Assembly: GCA_001592805.2 (NCBI GenBank)
Contig: CP051142.1
Span: forward strand, 868,001 to 932,000
DNA: 64,000 nt
Reading direction: 5' to 3'
Source of the DNA: Peltaster fructicola
Lineage: Eukaryota; Ascomycota; Dothideomycetes
Shown here piece after piece: positions 51,284 to 63,782 of this stretch. Under the pieces are notes generated by a model. It ran no database searches. It was not told the DNA's origin and worked only from the letters and a program-made list of their open reading frames with translations. Every line of letters starts with the position of its first letter. The stretch's first letter is position 1. The position numbers and the translations under genes were made by a program.

Positions 51284-53272
51284 ATGGAGAACTCACAGGT
51301 CGATCCGGAAACGTTGTACACGAAGCAAGCCTGCATTGGCGGAGGAAGTTTCGGCAAAGTGTACAAGGGCGTCGACAAGAGGACTGGACAGTCTGTGGCT
51401 ATCAAGGTTATTGACGTTGAGAATGCAGACGACGAGGTGGACGACATCATACAAGAGATATCGATACTGTCAGGTCTGAGCTCGCCATATGTCACTCGCT
51501 ATCATGGCTCCTACCTCAAGGGCTCCGATCTATGGATTATCATGGAATACTGCTCTGGTGGATCATGTGGCGATATGCTCAAGCCAGGATTGATACCCGA
51601 AGAGTACATCTGCATCATTGTGCGAGAGCTGCTGCTTGGACTGGAGTATCTGCATAGCGATGGCAAGCTGCACAGAGATATCAAAGCTGCAAACATCCTG
51701 CTTGGCGCCAATGGTCAGGTCAAGCTGGCAGACTTTGGCGTGTCGGGTCAATTGACGGCCACAATGACCAAGAAGAACACATTCGTTGGTACACCGTTCT
51801 GGATGGCTCCTGAAGTGATCAAGCAGTCTGGCTACGACCACAAGGCTGACATATGGTCGCTCGGCATCACAGCGCTCGAACTTGCTCTTGGCGAGCCTCC
51901 ATACTCCGATATCCACCCAATGAAGGTGCTGTTCCTCATACCGAAGAACCCTGCACCTGTGCTTGAGGGCAACTACAGCAAAGACTTCAAGGACTTCGTC
52001 TTTCGATGTCTGCAGAAAGAGCCGCAGAAGAGGCCATCGGCTAAGGAGCTTCTGCGCCATGCCTGGGTGAAGAAGGCAAAGAAGACGGCATACCTCACAG
52101 AGCTGATCGAGCGACACGAGCGATGGCAGATTGTGCACCGCGAGGATCAAGACCAGGACCACGACTCTTCTTTCATAGACTCGCCGAGCCGTGATAGCGG
52201 AGAGGAGGATCTCTGGGACTTTGGAACAGTCAGGCCAGCAGGACGACGAGCACAGCCTGGCGGACTCAAAACGCTGAACGAGGCTGGCATGAACGCGAGG
52301 AGTTCACAAGCACCACTATCGTTATCGAAGCGATCTGTCTCTAACAAGGAGAACGCGCCCGACGACGCAGGCATCGAGACCGTCCGTGGAAACATGCTAC
52401 CACCTCTGGAGCCGCCTAAGACACCACTAGCTGACCGACGAGCTCAACCAGTGTTATCGCCTTCTGCTGCAGCACGAGTGCCTCTACCAACATCGCCAGT
52501 GCGGAAGCCTCTGCCACAACAACATACACCTACACAGACACCGCAGAGACATGGCATCTCAGCGTCGCCAAAACCACCAGCCACACCACTCTCACCTCGG
52601 CAGCTTAATGACGATTTCCTGCAGCAGAGTATCATGAGCGATATGTCAAAGTATATGAAGAGTCTAGACATCAAAGACGATGCTTTCAGCGCAAGGATGA
52701 GTCTTTCAACACATGAGATGTTGACACAGAAGAGCGAAGCTGTGGCTTCGCCAGCCAAGCCTATCGATACACGAATGCTGCATCAAACCACAACACAAGC
52801 TGCAGCGTCTCAGCCGGCACATCAGTCCACCCAACCCATGGCGCAGCCTGTAACAGAAGCTGCGTCGATCCAGCCAGCACATCTGCTTCAGCAGTCGATC
52901 ATACCGGCAGCATCTGCGGCGCAACCGAACTCAAATCAGCCTCAAGAATCTGTGACCGCTCTGGGCTCTGTCATTATACCTGCGCTCGAAGCAGCACTTC
53001 ACCGTCGAAGTTATCAGCTGTCCGTCCAGCAGAAGGTAGTCATCGCTGGCCAGCACTCTCCAGAGGAGCAGCTGCGCCTGGAGGCCGAATTTAAGAGCAA
53101 GAAGCAACAGCACGACCTGATCCGCAAGTATATGGCGAAGGTTTGCAAGCTCTTCAGAGACATCGATCATCTTGACACAGCGTCGCCTGTGGGCGTAGGA
53201 GACGGAGTAGACTCGGTCCTGGAAGGCTTTCTCGAAGAGATTCTCTGTCGCGTAGAGGCTGAAGATGCTTGA
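51284..53272 (+). CDS. GCK-III Ste20-like protein kinase (Nak1/POD-6 type)
   Basis: This is a Ser/Thr kinase of 662 residues, single exon, from ATG 51284. The kinase domain covers residues ~12-260: glycine loop GGGSFGKV (19-26), Lys41 (VAIKV), Glu58, HRDIKAAN with Asp132, DFG at 150-152, the GTPFWMAPE activation signature (Ste20 family), and DIWSLGITALELALGEPPY. After the kinase comes a long Pro/Ser/Gln-rich tail with SP sites, then a C-terminal conserved block (VIIPALEAALHRRSYQLS, LVxDIDHLD-like end). Sequence and layout match S. pombe Nak1 and Neurospora POD-6, which act above the NDR kinase Orb6/COT-1 in polar tip growth. The activation loop and all catalytic residues are intact. Confidence 0.92.
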   Translation: MENSQVDPETLYTKQACIGGGSFGKVYKGVDKRTGQSVAIKVIDVENADDEVDDIIQEISILSGLSSPYVTRYHGSYLKGSDLWIIMEYCSGGSCGDMLKPGLIPEEYICIIVRELLLGLEYLHSDGKLHRDIKAANILLGANGQVKLADFGVSGQLTATMTKKNTFVGTPFWMAPEVIKQSGYDHKADIWSLGITALELALGEPPYSDIHPMKVLFLIPKNPAPVLEGNYSKDFKDFVFRCLQKEPQKRPSAKELLRHAWVKKAKKTAYLTELIERHERWQIVHREDQDQDHDSSFIDSPSRDSGEEDLWDFGTVRPAGRRAQPGGLKTLNEAGMNARSSQAPLSLSKRSVSNKENAPDDAGIETVRGNMLPPLEPPKTPLADRRAQPVLSPSAAARVPLPTSPVRKPLPQQHTPTQTPQRHGISASPKPPATPLSPRQLNDDFLQQSIMSDMSKYMKSLDIKDDAFSARMSLSTHEMLTQKSEAVASPAKPIDTRMLHQTTTQAAASQPAHQSTQPMAQPVTEAASIQPAHLLQQSIIPAASAAQPNSNQPQESVTALGSVIIPALEAALHRRSYQLSVQQKVVIAGQHSPEEQLRLEAEFKSKKQQHDLIRKYMAKVCKLFRDIDHLDTASPVGVGDGVDSVLEGFLEEILCRVEAEDA

Positions 53273-53410
53273 TATACGCTTACGACGATAATGCTATCCA
53301 TGAACTAAGCTAACGGCTACTCGACTACGCACCGATCCGCTCCTCTATGTGTCGTGTCATTGTGTAATGCTTCCTAGATTGTGAATAAGCAGACCATCAT
53401 TCGTCTCATA

Positions 53411-55850
53411 CTACAGCCCGCAATTGATGATGCGTAGGCCTCTGTCGATCGATACCCTCATCCAGTCAACCTCTTCGGCATGCCGACCGGCACCAATCGA
53501 GTGAGACTGCTCTTCGCAAACCGCTCTTAGCAGCTTGCGCGTCGTTGCTGTGTTCTTTTCAATGCCAGATCCCTCGAATGCATTGAGGAGGTCCATCGCG
53601 AGTACCTTCAGGTCGGACTGCTTCGTCACGTATCCTGCCATGAAAATCGGGAAGACGATGAAGCGTTGATCGAAGGTATGCTCTATGACCATTTGATTGG
53701 CGACGCTCAGAATGATATCAACCCGCCATTCAGTGTCCGCTGTGAGGGCAATTTGGTTGCGAGCTTGGTAGACTCGTTGTCCAGGATACATGCTCGTTCG
53801 TGTATAGATGATGACAGAGTGGTAGAGTACGAGAGCCTGTCTCAGGTCAGTATCGTGGTGTTCGACGCGATTTGTTACATACATGCTCGAAGACTGCTCT
53901 CACGCGCGGCGGCAAGGACGTACAGGTTGCTGCCGAGACTGGCTCTAATGAGTTAGGACAGAACACTGTCCAGAACTCGATCAACTTGGTCTCAAGAGCC
54001 GTTACTTGAGCCTGTAAGTGGTCCAAGAGAGCAGCATTATTGCTCCCATGAGCGGCGTACTCGAGACGGAAGCCATGTGCCGCATGTGCGATCTTGGCCG
54101 TCTGTATGACGATAGCCTGATTGAGCTCAAGGACGTCTGAGAGTATATCACCTGCTGTGGCTTGAGTGGTTGGGTCGTCGTAAGAGCGTGGAAAATGGTG
54201 AGCAGTGTTGGGTAGTTTCTGCAATCGAATGACTTCGCGGAAGAATGAACATTCTCCATTGCCAAGCAATGAAGCATTCATGTCCAATATGCAGATAAGC
54301 CAGACAATGTAAGGATACTTTTCTGTTGTGTTGAGCCGCGCACGTTCAGTGATGATGCTCTGTAATGCTCCAAGATTCATAGCCCACATATTCGCCTCTT
54401 CACTTTCGCCGATCCATGTAATCGAAATGTCGTACAAGAACAAGAGGAAGTGTCGCAGGAGTGATCCTTCCGAGCTGATGTCTTCGTCATTAGCTTGGAA
54501 TAATGCTTCATGGTAATGGTGAGCGGCGTCTTCGAGACGTGCTTGGCCGAGATGGTAGAGATTGAGTGCGCTCAATGCGCGAATGGCGTGTTGCAGCTGT
54601 CCCGATGGTCAGTATGACACTGGGGTTTTGTCTTGGGTACTTACTGGATGGAATTGCACTGCTTCTGTCTCAAACATGTCTCTTAACGATCTTGGAGTCT
54701 CCCCGTGCGTACCAGGACTATCGAATGCTTGCGGTATGATTCTGTATGCAGTATGCCTCTTGAACGAAGCGAGTAACTGAATATTGCCATGGTCGCTGTT
54801 AGACGTAGGTGGGTATGTGACACTCCGTATCACCAGAGGCAGAGATTGCTGATTGTTGCAGTCCGGCAGGCTGGCTCGCCGAGGAGGTGAGGTATACAAG
54901 GATGGTGATTCGTAGTTCTCTTCGAAGCGATCCAAGATGACAATATTTGGATCGACTCTGGATGCCCGACGGCTCGTACTCGGGCTGTCTCCAAATGCTC
55001 CACGTAGTGATCGCGTGCTTGATCGTCGACGTTCCGTTGGACTCGGTTCCTGAACGTACTCAGGCAGGTTTGCGAAGCTGTCAGGTGTCACGATTACGCT
55101 GAATGTACCTGGCGTCGTCGACCTTGCCAGTCGTTCTCGATCTTGATCGTTGGTAAGAACATTGAATGGTGGTAAATCGTCGGACGGTAAAGGACTTTCG
55201 CTGCCCACACCGTGTGGTCTGACGGATGCTAATCGCTCCTATCAGTGCCAGCTCCACCTTGTCATCGACTATACTCACGATCCCATACCGCATTACCATG
55301 TGTCAAGATGTGCACATGTCTTGTCTGGGTGCTAGCTGTGACGTCGGTGAACTGTGAGATAATCAGGACGTGTCTTACAAGCTTATACCGACGGACGTAC
55401 ATTCCACCGATGGTCCCAGTCGCAGGCTCTGTTCAACCTCGTGCATGGCTCCGATAGGTATCAGTACAGCTTCGTGCTAGGGTATAGGATACACTCACTC
55501 CACAGCGAGGGTGTAGTTCATCGCATTTGCTTTGAGAGGTCAGGCGACATTCTTTGATGATAAGCGGTGACTTACACTTTTCGTCCTCGGCAGGTCCCTG
55601 ATCGATTAATCAGCTACAGCATGAGGCCGGTATTGTCTTGTGACTTACAGCATCCTGCTCTAGAGCGGTGTGACAGTCGAGCTCGAGGAGGAGCTTGTTG
55701 TGTTGACTGCTCGCGTGCGGAAGAAGATGATGAAGAAGCAGAAGAAGAAGCAATGGGAAGCGAAGAGGAGAGTGTGTTTCTAGGCGCCAGTATTGGTAGA
55801 GCTTGTGAGCCGCTCAGTGGTGATGGAGGACCTTCACTGCTCCGTGGCAT
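53411..55850 (-). CDS. Zn2Cys6 transcription factor with fungal-specific C-terminal domain
   Basis: This is a fungal binuclear-cluster regulator of 699 residues in eight exons: 55850-55649, 55597-55576, 55529-55499, 55448-55401, 55351-55279, 55228-54645, 54596-53883 and 53836-53411, total 2100 nt; the seven introns are 46-51 bp. The zinc cluster has Cys at 67, 70, 77, 84, 87 and 94 (AGCWTCRGRKVKCDELHPRC then GPCTRLNRACDW), correct C-x2-C-x6-C-x6-C-x2-C-x6-C spacing. Three introns cut through this motif. A Ser-rich leader precedes it. The C-terminal ~400 residues (LQHAIRALSALNLYHLGQAR, DWMRVSIDRGLRI) match the helical fungal-specific domain of the DUF3468 type. The target genes cannot be told. 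Confidence 0.9.
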
Positions 55851-57590
55851 GCTTAAACTGAGGTAGGAGGGGCCGTGCTGGGTGAAAGAGTGTTGTGCGT
55901 GGTCAAAATCAGCGAGGACCAATGCTGCGGAGAGCTAGATGACTGGCTGGAAATCCTGTATGGCGATCGTCGACAATATGAGATTGATATTCTCCTTCTG
56001 GTGGCGCACAAGACCAGTATTTAACACGGAGATCCAGGCCGTTCCAGAAGAGAAGAAGAGAGAAGAAAGAGAAGTTCGACGGAAGCACGTTGCGCAGGAA
56101 GGTGGTACACACACAAGATCTCAACCCGATGTTAAGACGTGCAGAGACATGTAGTGGATGAGGATGTTACCAGTGAACGAGCGGTGACCTGTGTGTTCGA
56201 AGTGGTAGAAGTGCATATGTGAACGATGCGTTTTCTCCACCGTACCATGTTGGTTTCTGCGCAATGATGCTCAGATGAAACAGCAGCAGCAGCAGATGGT
56301 GCTTTCAGCATGCATGTGCCGCCACCCAGGCCAAAAAGAAGGGTTCGCGGTCATCAGGCTGCTGCTATCCCACAATATGTCTTAATGCGAGCGAGGCTAG
56401 GGCGCATGAGTGAATGGTGGCCGAGCGAAGACATGTTGGTGTCGTGCTCTGCAGCGTATGCCTAGGGGAGAACGAAGCTGTGGATGGCCTCGGCGGCTTG
56501 CGTTGTCCAATCTCCACGGCAGCACCAGGTCTGCATGCGCCAGAAGGTGGGTATAGGTGCACGATCGTTGGCGCAAAACTTCAACCCAGCGGCTCGGAGA
56601 GGTGTAAGCTTGACGTACGTAGTTGCACAAGGTCGAGTGAAAAGAGAGGGTTAAGGTTTTGGAGCTGCAGGAATGTGTCGCTGCTGCGTGCCGGCGCTCT
56701 ACTGGTGCGGTGCTACAGGGCTTCCACGTGTGCTGCGCGCACAGCTTGCTGTCTGGCCAGGATGGTGCTGCCAATAGCTGAGTGAAGGAAAATTCGAGGT
56801 GACGACCGTGGCTTGCGAACTTTGTCTACTTCCAGCCCGTGTGACAAACGATGCTCGTATGACCATCCCGCCCATGGAGAATCATCTCTCGACGGTGGAT
56901 GGATCCGCATGACGCATTCGTGCATTTTCACGAAAGTCAATGCCACGAGGCTCGTCGTGCGGCGGGAGGTAGATCATCGAAGAATCGAGGAACAGCATGT
57001 GCATCGTGCTGCTACTAGTCGTGTCCGGTTCCCCGGCTGCATATGCTCACTTCCATGCTGCGAAGGATACTGTGAGACACACTCTGCTCTCAATTCTCGC
57101 CGATGTGGTCGTCAGTGGCCACTCCACTACAATAAGGCAGTCCTCCGCAAGCTCGAAGACGGTCTGGACCCCCGGTGAGAACCCTTTGGTCAGACGACAC
57201 ATATTCCAAATGGTAAAATGTACACGGTTGACAGTCCTCTTGCAATTGTAGACCGGCCATAGAACGCTCCAGCATAATGTGTCGGCGTTCTCCTGCACGG
57301 CGGATCTTCTTGAGACATGGCAAACCTCGTCGTCATAAGCTTTTTCTCCGTTAGCTCTGAGCCGAAGTACCATCGGCGCTGCACGTCGCGCATGGCTTCA
57401 AGACGGGACTCTGCTGATCACACAGCATGATGACGATGGATGGTTGTCTTCATGGTCGTGCATGCAGTGACAAAGCCTTTCGGCAGCCACGCGTGGAACC
57501 GAGTGAGTGAGGCAAGAAACAGAGAGGGACTATACAAGGTTTACATGAGCGGATACGCGCGACCACACCCACGTGGTTTTAGCGTGTGTG
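55851..57590. other. 1.74-kb region without a recognised gene
   Basis: Many overlapping frames of 60-125 codons occur on both strands, none with recognisable content. A short CAG run occurs near 56281. The left part should hold the Zn2Cys6 gene promoter, the right end the ECM29 3' UTR. Confidence 0.4.
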
Positions 57591-60500
57591 TCACGACTTT
57601 AGCGCCGCCAATCCTGCGACGAGGCAGTCTCGAACCACGGTCGATTTCTCTCCTCGTACTTCCTCCGCAACTTCAGCTTTCAGACTCTCGCCGAGCGCAG
57701 GGACAGATTGACAGATTTGGAGCACAGCTTCGGCTCTCTGCAGGCGCAGGGCTTCGCTCCCTGCATCATGGCCGAACAGAAGCTGCATGAGCATCGTGCC
57801 TGACCCTGCTGCATCGACCATTGGCGCGCCGCCATCTTTCCTGATCCGCTCGAAGAGCTTCCCAATCGATTGATATATGCTCTTCCGAACAGCTGCTGAC
57901 GGTTGCTTGACTTTCACCGCTTCTACTAGGGCTGCGTGCATGGCTTGACCCATCTTTGGTTGCTTCGGGGCGACCGACATGAACAGACACTCAACGGCTG
58001 CGGCTACCGTGAGTTCTCGGCTATACCTTGTCGTTAGTCGCGTGGCTCTCGCATCATGCACCGGTACAACTTACACTTCACTAGGTTTGCTTCGACTGCT
58101 GTCGTCTGCATCCGTGTCCATGTCCATTGGATCACCACCCTGCAGCTCCTCGATCAGGGGACTGATGATCTCTCGTACTGTGGTACTCATATCGATGTCG
58201 TCACGAGCAGCAGCCGTTTTCGCAAGCGCTCGGATGGCATGTTGCCGGTATGCTGGGTTGTTACGCTTTGCCTCACGGACAGCGATCTGCATAGACGATT
58301 AGTCGGAACGAGCGATCAATAGGTCATCCACATACCTTGGCGATGGCAGACGCCACATCCGACTTGTTCTCATAGAAGGATCTTGCGTGCTCAACGAACT
58401 GCACGAATGCTTCGAGCACCACTTCTTTACCATCCCACGTCTTCCCTGCAAGTGCTTTTTCGATCACAGGCCACAGTGCAACTGCTGTATCTGGAAAGAG
58501 AGTTCTGTCACTCGTGGATATCGCGATCGTGGCGTCTGCAACACTTCGAGCTGCAGTATGCTTAAGTGTCCACTGCGGTGAGTCAAGATGGGCTTGGATA
58601 AGCATCAGAATGTCGCGAAGATACAGCTGCACAGCTCTGGCACCACCCACAGCCTCATTCCACGTATTCTGGAATTGCTCCTTGACTGCAGGATGAGAGT
58701 CGTGCTTCGCAAAGTAGACGAGCGGCAGGAAGGACGTAGCAACAGCGTTGAACCTATCACTGGCATGCTTGGCGATAGCATGAACAACCTCTCCAGAGCT
58801 TATGCTAAAGGTGATGTCAGTCATAGCATTCTGCTCTGTCATGGCGGCTTACCTTCGGCGTGGCGTCGCTCCTTCACGATCACCTTCCGCTTTGAAGTAC
58901 AGGTCACTCGCAAAGGTTGCCAAGCGGAGAAACTGCTTGTCCGATGCGTGACGAGCCATATACCCTGCTGCAGCTGCATAAGAGCTTGCCACTGTCTCAT
59001 TGCGGTCCAAGACAAGCTTCTCCGTCACTCTCAGGAAGTGATCTGCACTAGGTCTGAATATCTGTGCCCTTCTCGTACTCAGCGACACAAGCACACGACT
59101 GGCACCAACTTTGGACGGCAGTCCGACAGCACTCCTCATCGCGTGCTCCAATTTGGGCTGCAACTTCTGCATTGTGTCGTCATCCAAGAGGTCCAAGCAG
59201 CGTTCGATCGCTTCCATTATCGGACTGCTGCGAACGCTCGATAGACGCATGTCGTCGATCTTCTGCTCGGTTAGATTATACTTTGATGCATTCAGATGGA
59301 TATAGTTGACTGCTTCTGGCTCCATGGTGCTCAAAAGTCCAAGTAAGCGTTCGATCAGCTCTGGGATGAATGGTCGCAGAGTCTGGCCGTTGCTCTTCTT
59401 GATAATTTCGAGCAGAGTGTGCACTGCGAAGAGCTGTACTTCCTGAGCGCTCGACTCCATACCCGACGGTGATAGGAGGAACGGTAAGACATGCTTGAGC
59501 ATCGCTGTAGCCGTCTTATTGGCGGAGTGATCTGACTCAAGAGATCGAGTTAAAATCCCTGTTAGTGACCTGGCAAGTGTTGCAGCTGCGGCTCTGACAG
59601 ATTCCTTGATGTCGTCAAGAACCTTGAAGCACTTATCCCATACGTCTTCGAGATAAGACTCGTACTTCTCCAGTGATCGGCCTTGCAGCAGATCAGCGAC
59701 AGCTGCGCAGCTCGCCTGTCTCACTCGCCACTCTTTACCGAGTATGCTGACAAGCAGGTCCTGTATGATGGCGTCAAAGTGCTTATCGATCGTGGCACCG
59801 GAGTCCTTGACCAGGGCATTCCAGATATCGTTCATCGATCGACGAACGCCGGAATTCGGGTCAAATCTGTATCTGTAAAGCTTGGGATAGAGCTTCGGAT
59901 TTTCGGCAAGGTAGCCATCTACACTCGAATCTGATAGCACGTTGCTCAATCCGAAGCGGCCAAAGGCTGCTCGACTCGACCAGATTGCGTTCGATGAGGC
60001 CATAGACATGAATCGGTACACCAGACTCGAGTCTCCCACTTCTGATGCCAAGCTCATGATGTCCTTGTACGTCGAAACCGAGCCATCACCTGTTGGCAAG
60101 GCACCAGGTTCGAATAGCTGGGTGTCTTCAGAGACGGTCCCGGCCAGTTGACCCTGCTTGTCTGACGAGAATGACGATACCAGATCACGCACAAGATCGT
60201 CCTTCAAGCTGCGATCTCCTTTCTCGTACACAAGACTGAGACCTCGCGAGGCACTCTCTTGCACGAGATCATCTCTATCGACGAGACAACGCTTGAAGGC
60301 GGCTTGGCACAATCCGAGCTTCGTTTGCATCTCTGGTAGATGCCCGCAGTATTGGACGAGACATAACAGCCACATGACCGCAGCTTTCTTTAATGAAGGT
60401 TTCGTGTTGACGCAGTCTTTGGCGAATCGTTCCGTGAGTCGTTCCAGAATACCGCTCCTGTCGACCTGCTCGAAACCTGGACCATTGACGTCAAGCTTTG

Positions 60501-63311
60501 TAGCGAGAGCCGATGACTTCCATCCACAGGCAAGATAGCTGAATGCTTCGCCTACTGAGAAGTGGACTTCTGCTTGACGCACTTCGTGCAGTTCATGCAG
60601 TTTGTTTTCGATATGTTTGAGGCCTTCGTCTGTAGAGTCTTTACAGGTCATCGACAGCTGTCCTAGACAGGTGATCGCCTTCTCATCACCAGTCTTGGCA
60701 AGTTTGTAGATCTCGTTTGTGGTTGCCTTTAATGTATCGAGCTTTTCGAATGACAATGCGCCGAAGATTGACAGCTGACCCAGTGCGATGTACAGGGCAT
60801 CTCGGATAGTGCTATCTGTCGCTTGCTCCGGCATCTCTACCGAAAGCTCCTTGATGAAATCGGTCGCCGAATCGCTGAGTTTGTGACCATGTGTTCTATA
60901 ATGCTTCCTGCTAAAAGTGTATGCCAAAGCAAGAATGCTGCCATGCACTTGATTGATTTGTGCTCCAGCTGCTGTCTTCCAAGCGAGAGCCTTCGCTAGC
61001 AGTTCGTCGGTCAATTTCGTCATATCACCAGCGTCTGGGTGTGAAGCCAGGATGCCGAAGCAATGTGCGGCTGCGACTCTTGAGGTATAGTCGTTCGACA
61101 TGATGACTGGCAGGAGTTCTGAAACTGCTGGAACGAGCGCTTTACAAAGGCTGTCTGGTGCCAGTGAAAGATGCTGCACGATGTAGGACTGTTCCTGCGG
61201 CGTCTGACTGATGAGTTGTTCAAATAGTGCTGCTTGGAACACCTTCAAAGATCTGCTGTAACCCTCGGGAAACTGAGCCAGATAACACTTGACTGTGTCG
61301 CGAGCCTTCTGATCATTCTCCACGAGAGTGTCCAGGTTACGTTCCCAATCTGCTGATAATGCTGGGACCTGTTTGGAATCCCGGAGAGCTTCGTGCAACA
61401 GTATCCGCCTTGAAAAAGCCAGACTCTTGGCAAGATGTCTCCCGTTACGATCGTGCCGTTTTGTATTATCACTACTGCCGGGGAAGAGATGGGTGACGAG
61501 ATCCGTGAACGGAGGGAAAGACACGACTTCGTCTCCAGAGACACCATTGGCGCCCTTGAGCATGAGATACCAATACGGGCTGAGACCACGCTCGCTCTCC
61601 TCTTTGACCTCCATTCGTTCGTCTGAAGCGTCAGTGGCAAGTAAGTCGACCCAGCGGGCCTTTACAGACTCGAACGGAAGACATCTGTTTGCAAAGCGCA
61701 CAGCAGCAAAGCGTGTACTCCGCAGCCTTTGATTAGCTTTCAGGTCGTCCGATAGTGTCATCTGCTCTATCAGAAGATCTTCGAGTACCTGTTGCTCTTC
61801 CTTAGTGATGGTATGCCGAGCAAGTGTGCCAAGCACTGTTGAAACAGCCTCTTCAATGCTGACGATCGTGGTTCCACCGGAAGCGTCTGATGCCAAAGAG
61901 GTGAAAAGCCATCGTAGCAGATCAGCTCTCGGATGATCTGTTTCGAAGATCAGTGTCGGAGCACCAGCCTTGATCAGCAAACCAATGACTTCGTATGCAT
62001 ATGCTCTCGTACTAAGATCCTCGTTCAGGCCTGGTTTGGGCCAGCCTTGGTTTTCAACGAAGTCTCTCAGTCTATTGATGAGTTGTGGAGCTATGGCATG
62101 GAGTACGTCCTGTGGACCATATCGAGCGACGAAGTTGATGTATTCGAAGACGGCAGTGCGTAGTTTGAGGGCCTGTCGTCCTGGACCAGCTCTACTATGG
62201 ATATGTTAGCAATCATTCTCCAGAGACAAGAGGCTGCACACGCTCAGCTAGGCCACTAGAAGGGCTGCCAGGACGACTTACCTCGTCATACCGTTCGTCA
62301 TTGCGACGTCTTCACCATCTGCGTCCGGTAAGGCGATACCGTCCTCTATGATCCTAACCACATAGTTGCCATAAGTTGTGCTTTTGTCGATCGTACTAAG
62401 AGGTTCAGTGTCCTGGTTCTGAGTGGTGGCGAGGCTCGCGGTATGCTGCCTTGTCCGAAATACGAAGCGAACAGGGTGTCCAATACAGCTGTGTCTTCGA
62501 GATCGATTGTGGGCAGCGTGCGCTTCATCAAATCATCACCGAGATCGCTGACAGTCGAAGCAGAATCCGCAGATGCATATAGAGCTGGAAGGAAGCGTTC
62601 AGAATCCTTGAACAGGCCGCTTGCAAGCAGACGGACAGCAAGAATCTTTGTACGCAAGATATTCAAGCCGCCGTTTGAGGGTGACCAGACATCAGGTTTA
62701 TCCTGGACACTGAAGAAGGCGCAGTCATCCCTACTGAGGCCCGGGCATGTGGTTCGCTGTGGTGTGTATAGCACGAGCTTGCCAAGCCATCGAGCTATAG
62801 ATGATGCATCTTCCTCTGAGACTTCATACTTTGTCCTCAACTCGAGGTCCTCTTTACTTGCTCGAAGTGGCAATATGAAGTGTTCGAGAAGTCTGAGAAA
62901 GAGATTGAAGACCTGTGCAGCGTGCGTGCCGGCGGTCGCGAAGCCTCCGATGATCAGCGGTAGCAGCTCAGCCTTCTCGCTGCTCGATAGTCGATCTATG
63001 CCTTGTTGTATGTACAAGATGTCGAAGTGTCGTACCAAAGGTGTCTGCTGTTCCTTGAACTGCTTGACCAACGCAGCAACCGGTAGTTGAATCGAGTCTG
63101 GCTTGACTCTTGTGTTGACATGCTGGCATACCGAGATGACCTTGTTGCGAACACTCACGTGGTCTGATGCTAGTTTGAGAAGAAGAGGTGCGAGATATGT
63201 CTTGAGAGTAGCCTCGAGCTTGGCATCCGTGTCGGTCAAGGCAATGCGCATCTCTACCTTACCGACTAGAGCCAGCTCGCGCTGTTCAGCGCTTTGGCTA
63301 TTGGTAGCCAT
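57591..63311 (-). CDS. ECM29: Proteasome adaptor/scaffold Ecm29 (one-base frame disruption)
   Basis: Ecm29 is a giant HEAT-repeat protein that holds the 20S core to the 19S cap and monitors proteasome assembly. Start ATG is 63311 (MATNSQSAEQREL). Five exons: 63311-62282, 62191-58853, 58804-58336, 58286-58075 and 58020-57591; the introns are 90, 48, 49 and 54 bp. Conserved parts include VSVRNKVISVCQHVNTRVK, VRHFDILYIQQGIDRL, LAYTFSRKHYR-type and EMPEQATDSTIRDALYIALG segments, and IWNALVKDSGATIDKHFD. Exon lengths sum to 5480 nt, one base short of a whole number of codons. The break lies in exon 1 near 62376-62382, where LRTRTLNLLVRSTKA is followed, one frame over, by TTYGNYVVRIIEDGI. One base is missing either in reality or through a sequencing error. 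With it the protein would be about 1826 residues. Confidence 0.9.
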
Positions 63312-63782
63312 GTCGTTGTGCTCGATGTAGTGGTGACCAGGGTTATGTCAAACGCATGCCGAGTAAGGCGAAGTGTATGTGCGAACTCAACACATTTTAT
63401 CGATACCAAAGTCGCTGAGAGTAGCAGCGGTCAGGCAAGCAGAGTTACGTGACCGTACTTATGCCTAGTCGTTTCTGCGCCACAGGCAGATATGTGTACG
63501 TGATCAAGGCGATCTTTGGGGAGATCTCACTGTGGAGACACTCCAGATCGTCATCATCCTCTGCATTCTATATATACACAGTCTGTCATTTCATATTAAT
63601 GCTAATCTGAGCTACAAGTATTGGATGCGCTATCAAGAGTATGCGCAAGAGGCGTCATCAAACATTGTGTTTATTGAGCCTGCTGACGAGAGCTGTCGCT
63701 ACAACATCCTCACCATTTCCATAATCTCAACAGCACTTACCTCCAAGATCACCACCGTTCTCTATATCCACGAAGAAGCACA
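63312..63782. promoter_or_regulatory. Shared upstream region of ECM29 and the Erv2-type gene
   Basis: This 471-bp stretch lies between divergent start codons. No proteasome-type element (GGTGGCAAA) was noticed. A frame at 63532-63822 overlaps the Erv2-type start and is not credible as a gene. Confidence 0.45.

Noticed and set aside
57591-63311. Proteasome gene cluster linking beta-2 and ECM29
   Set aside because: The two genes are 50 kb apart with unrelated genes between and no shared element seen.
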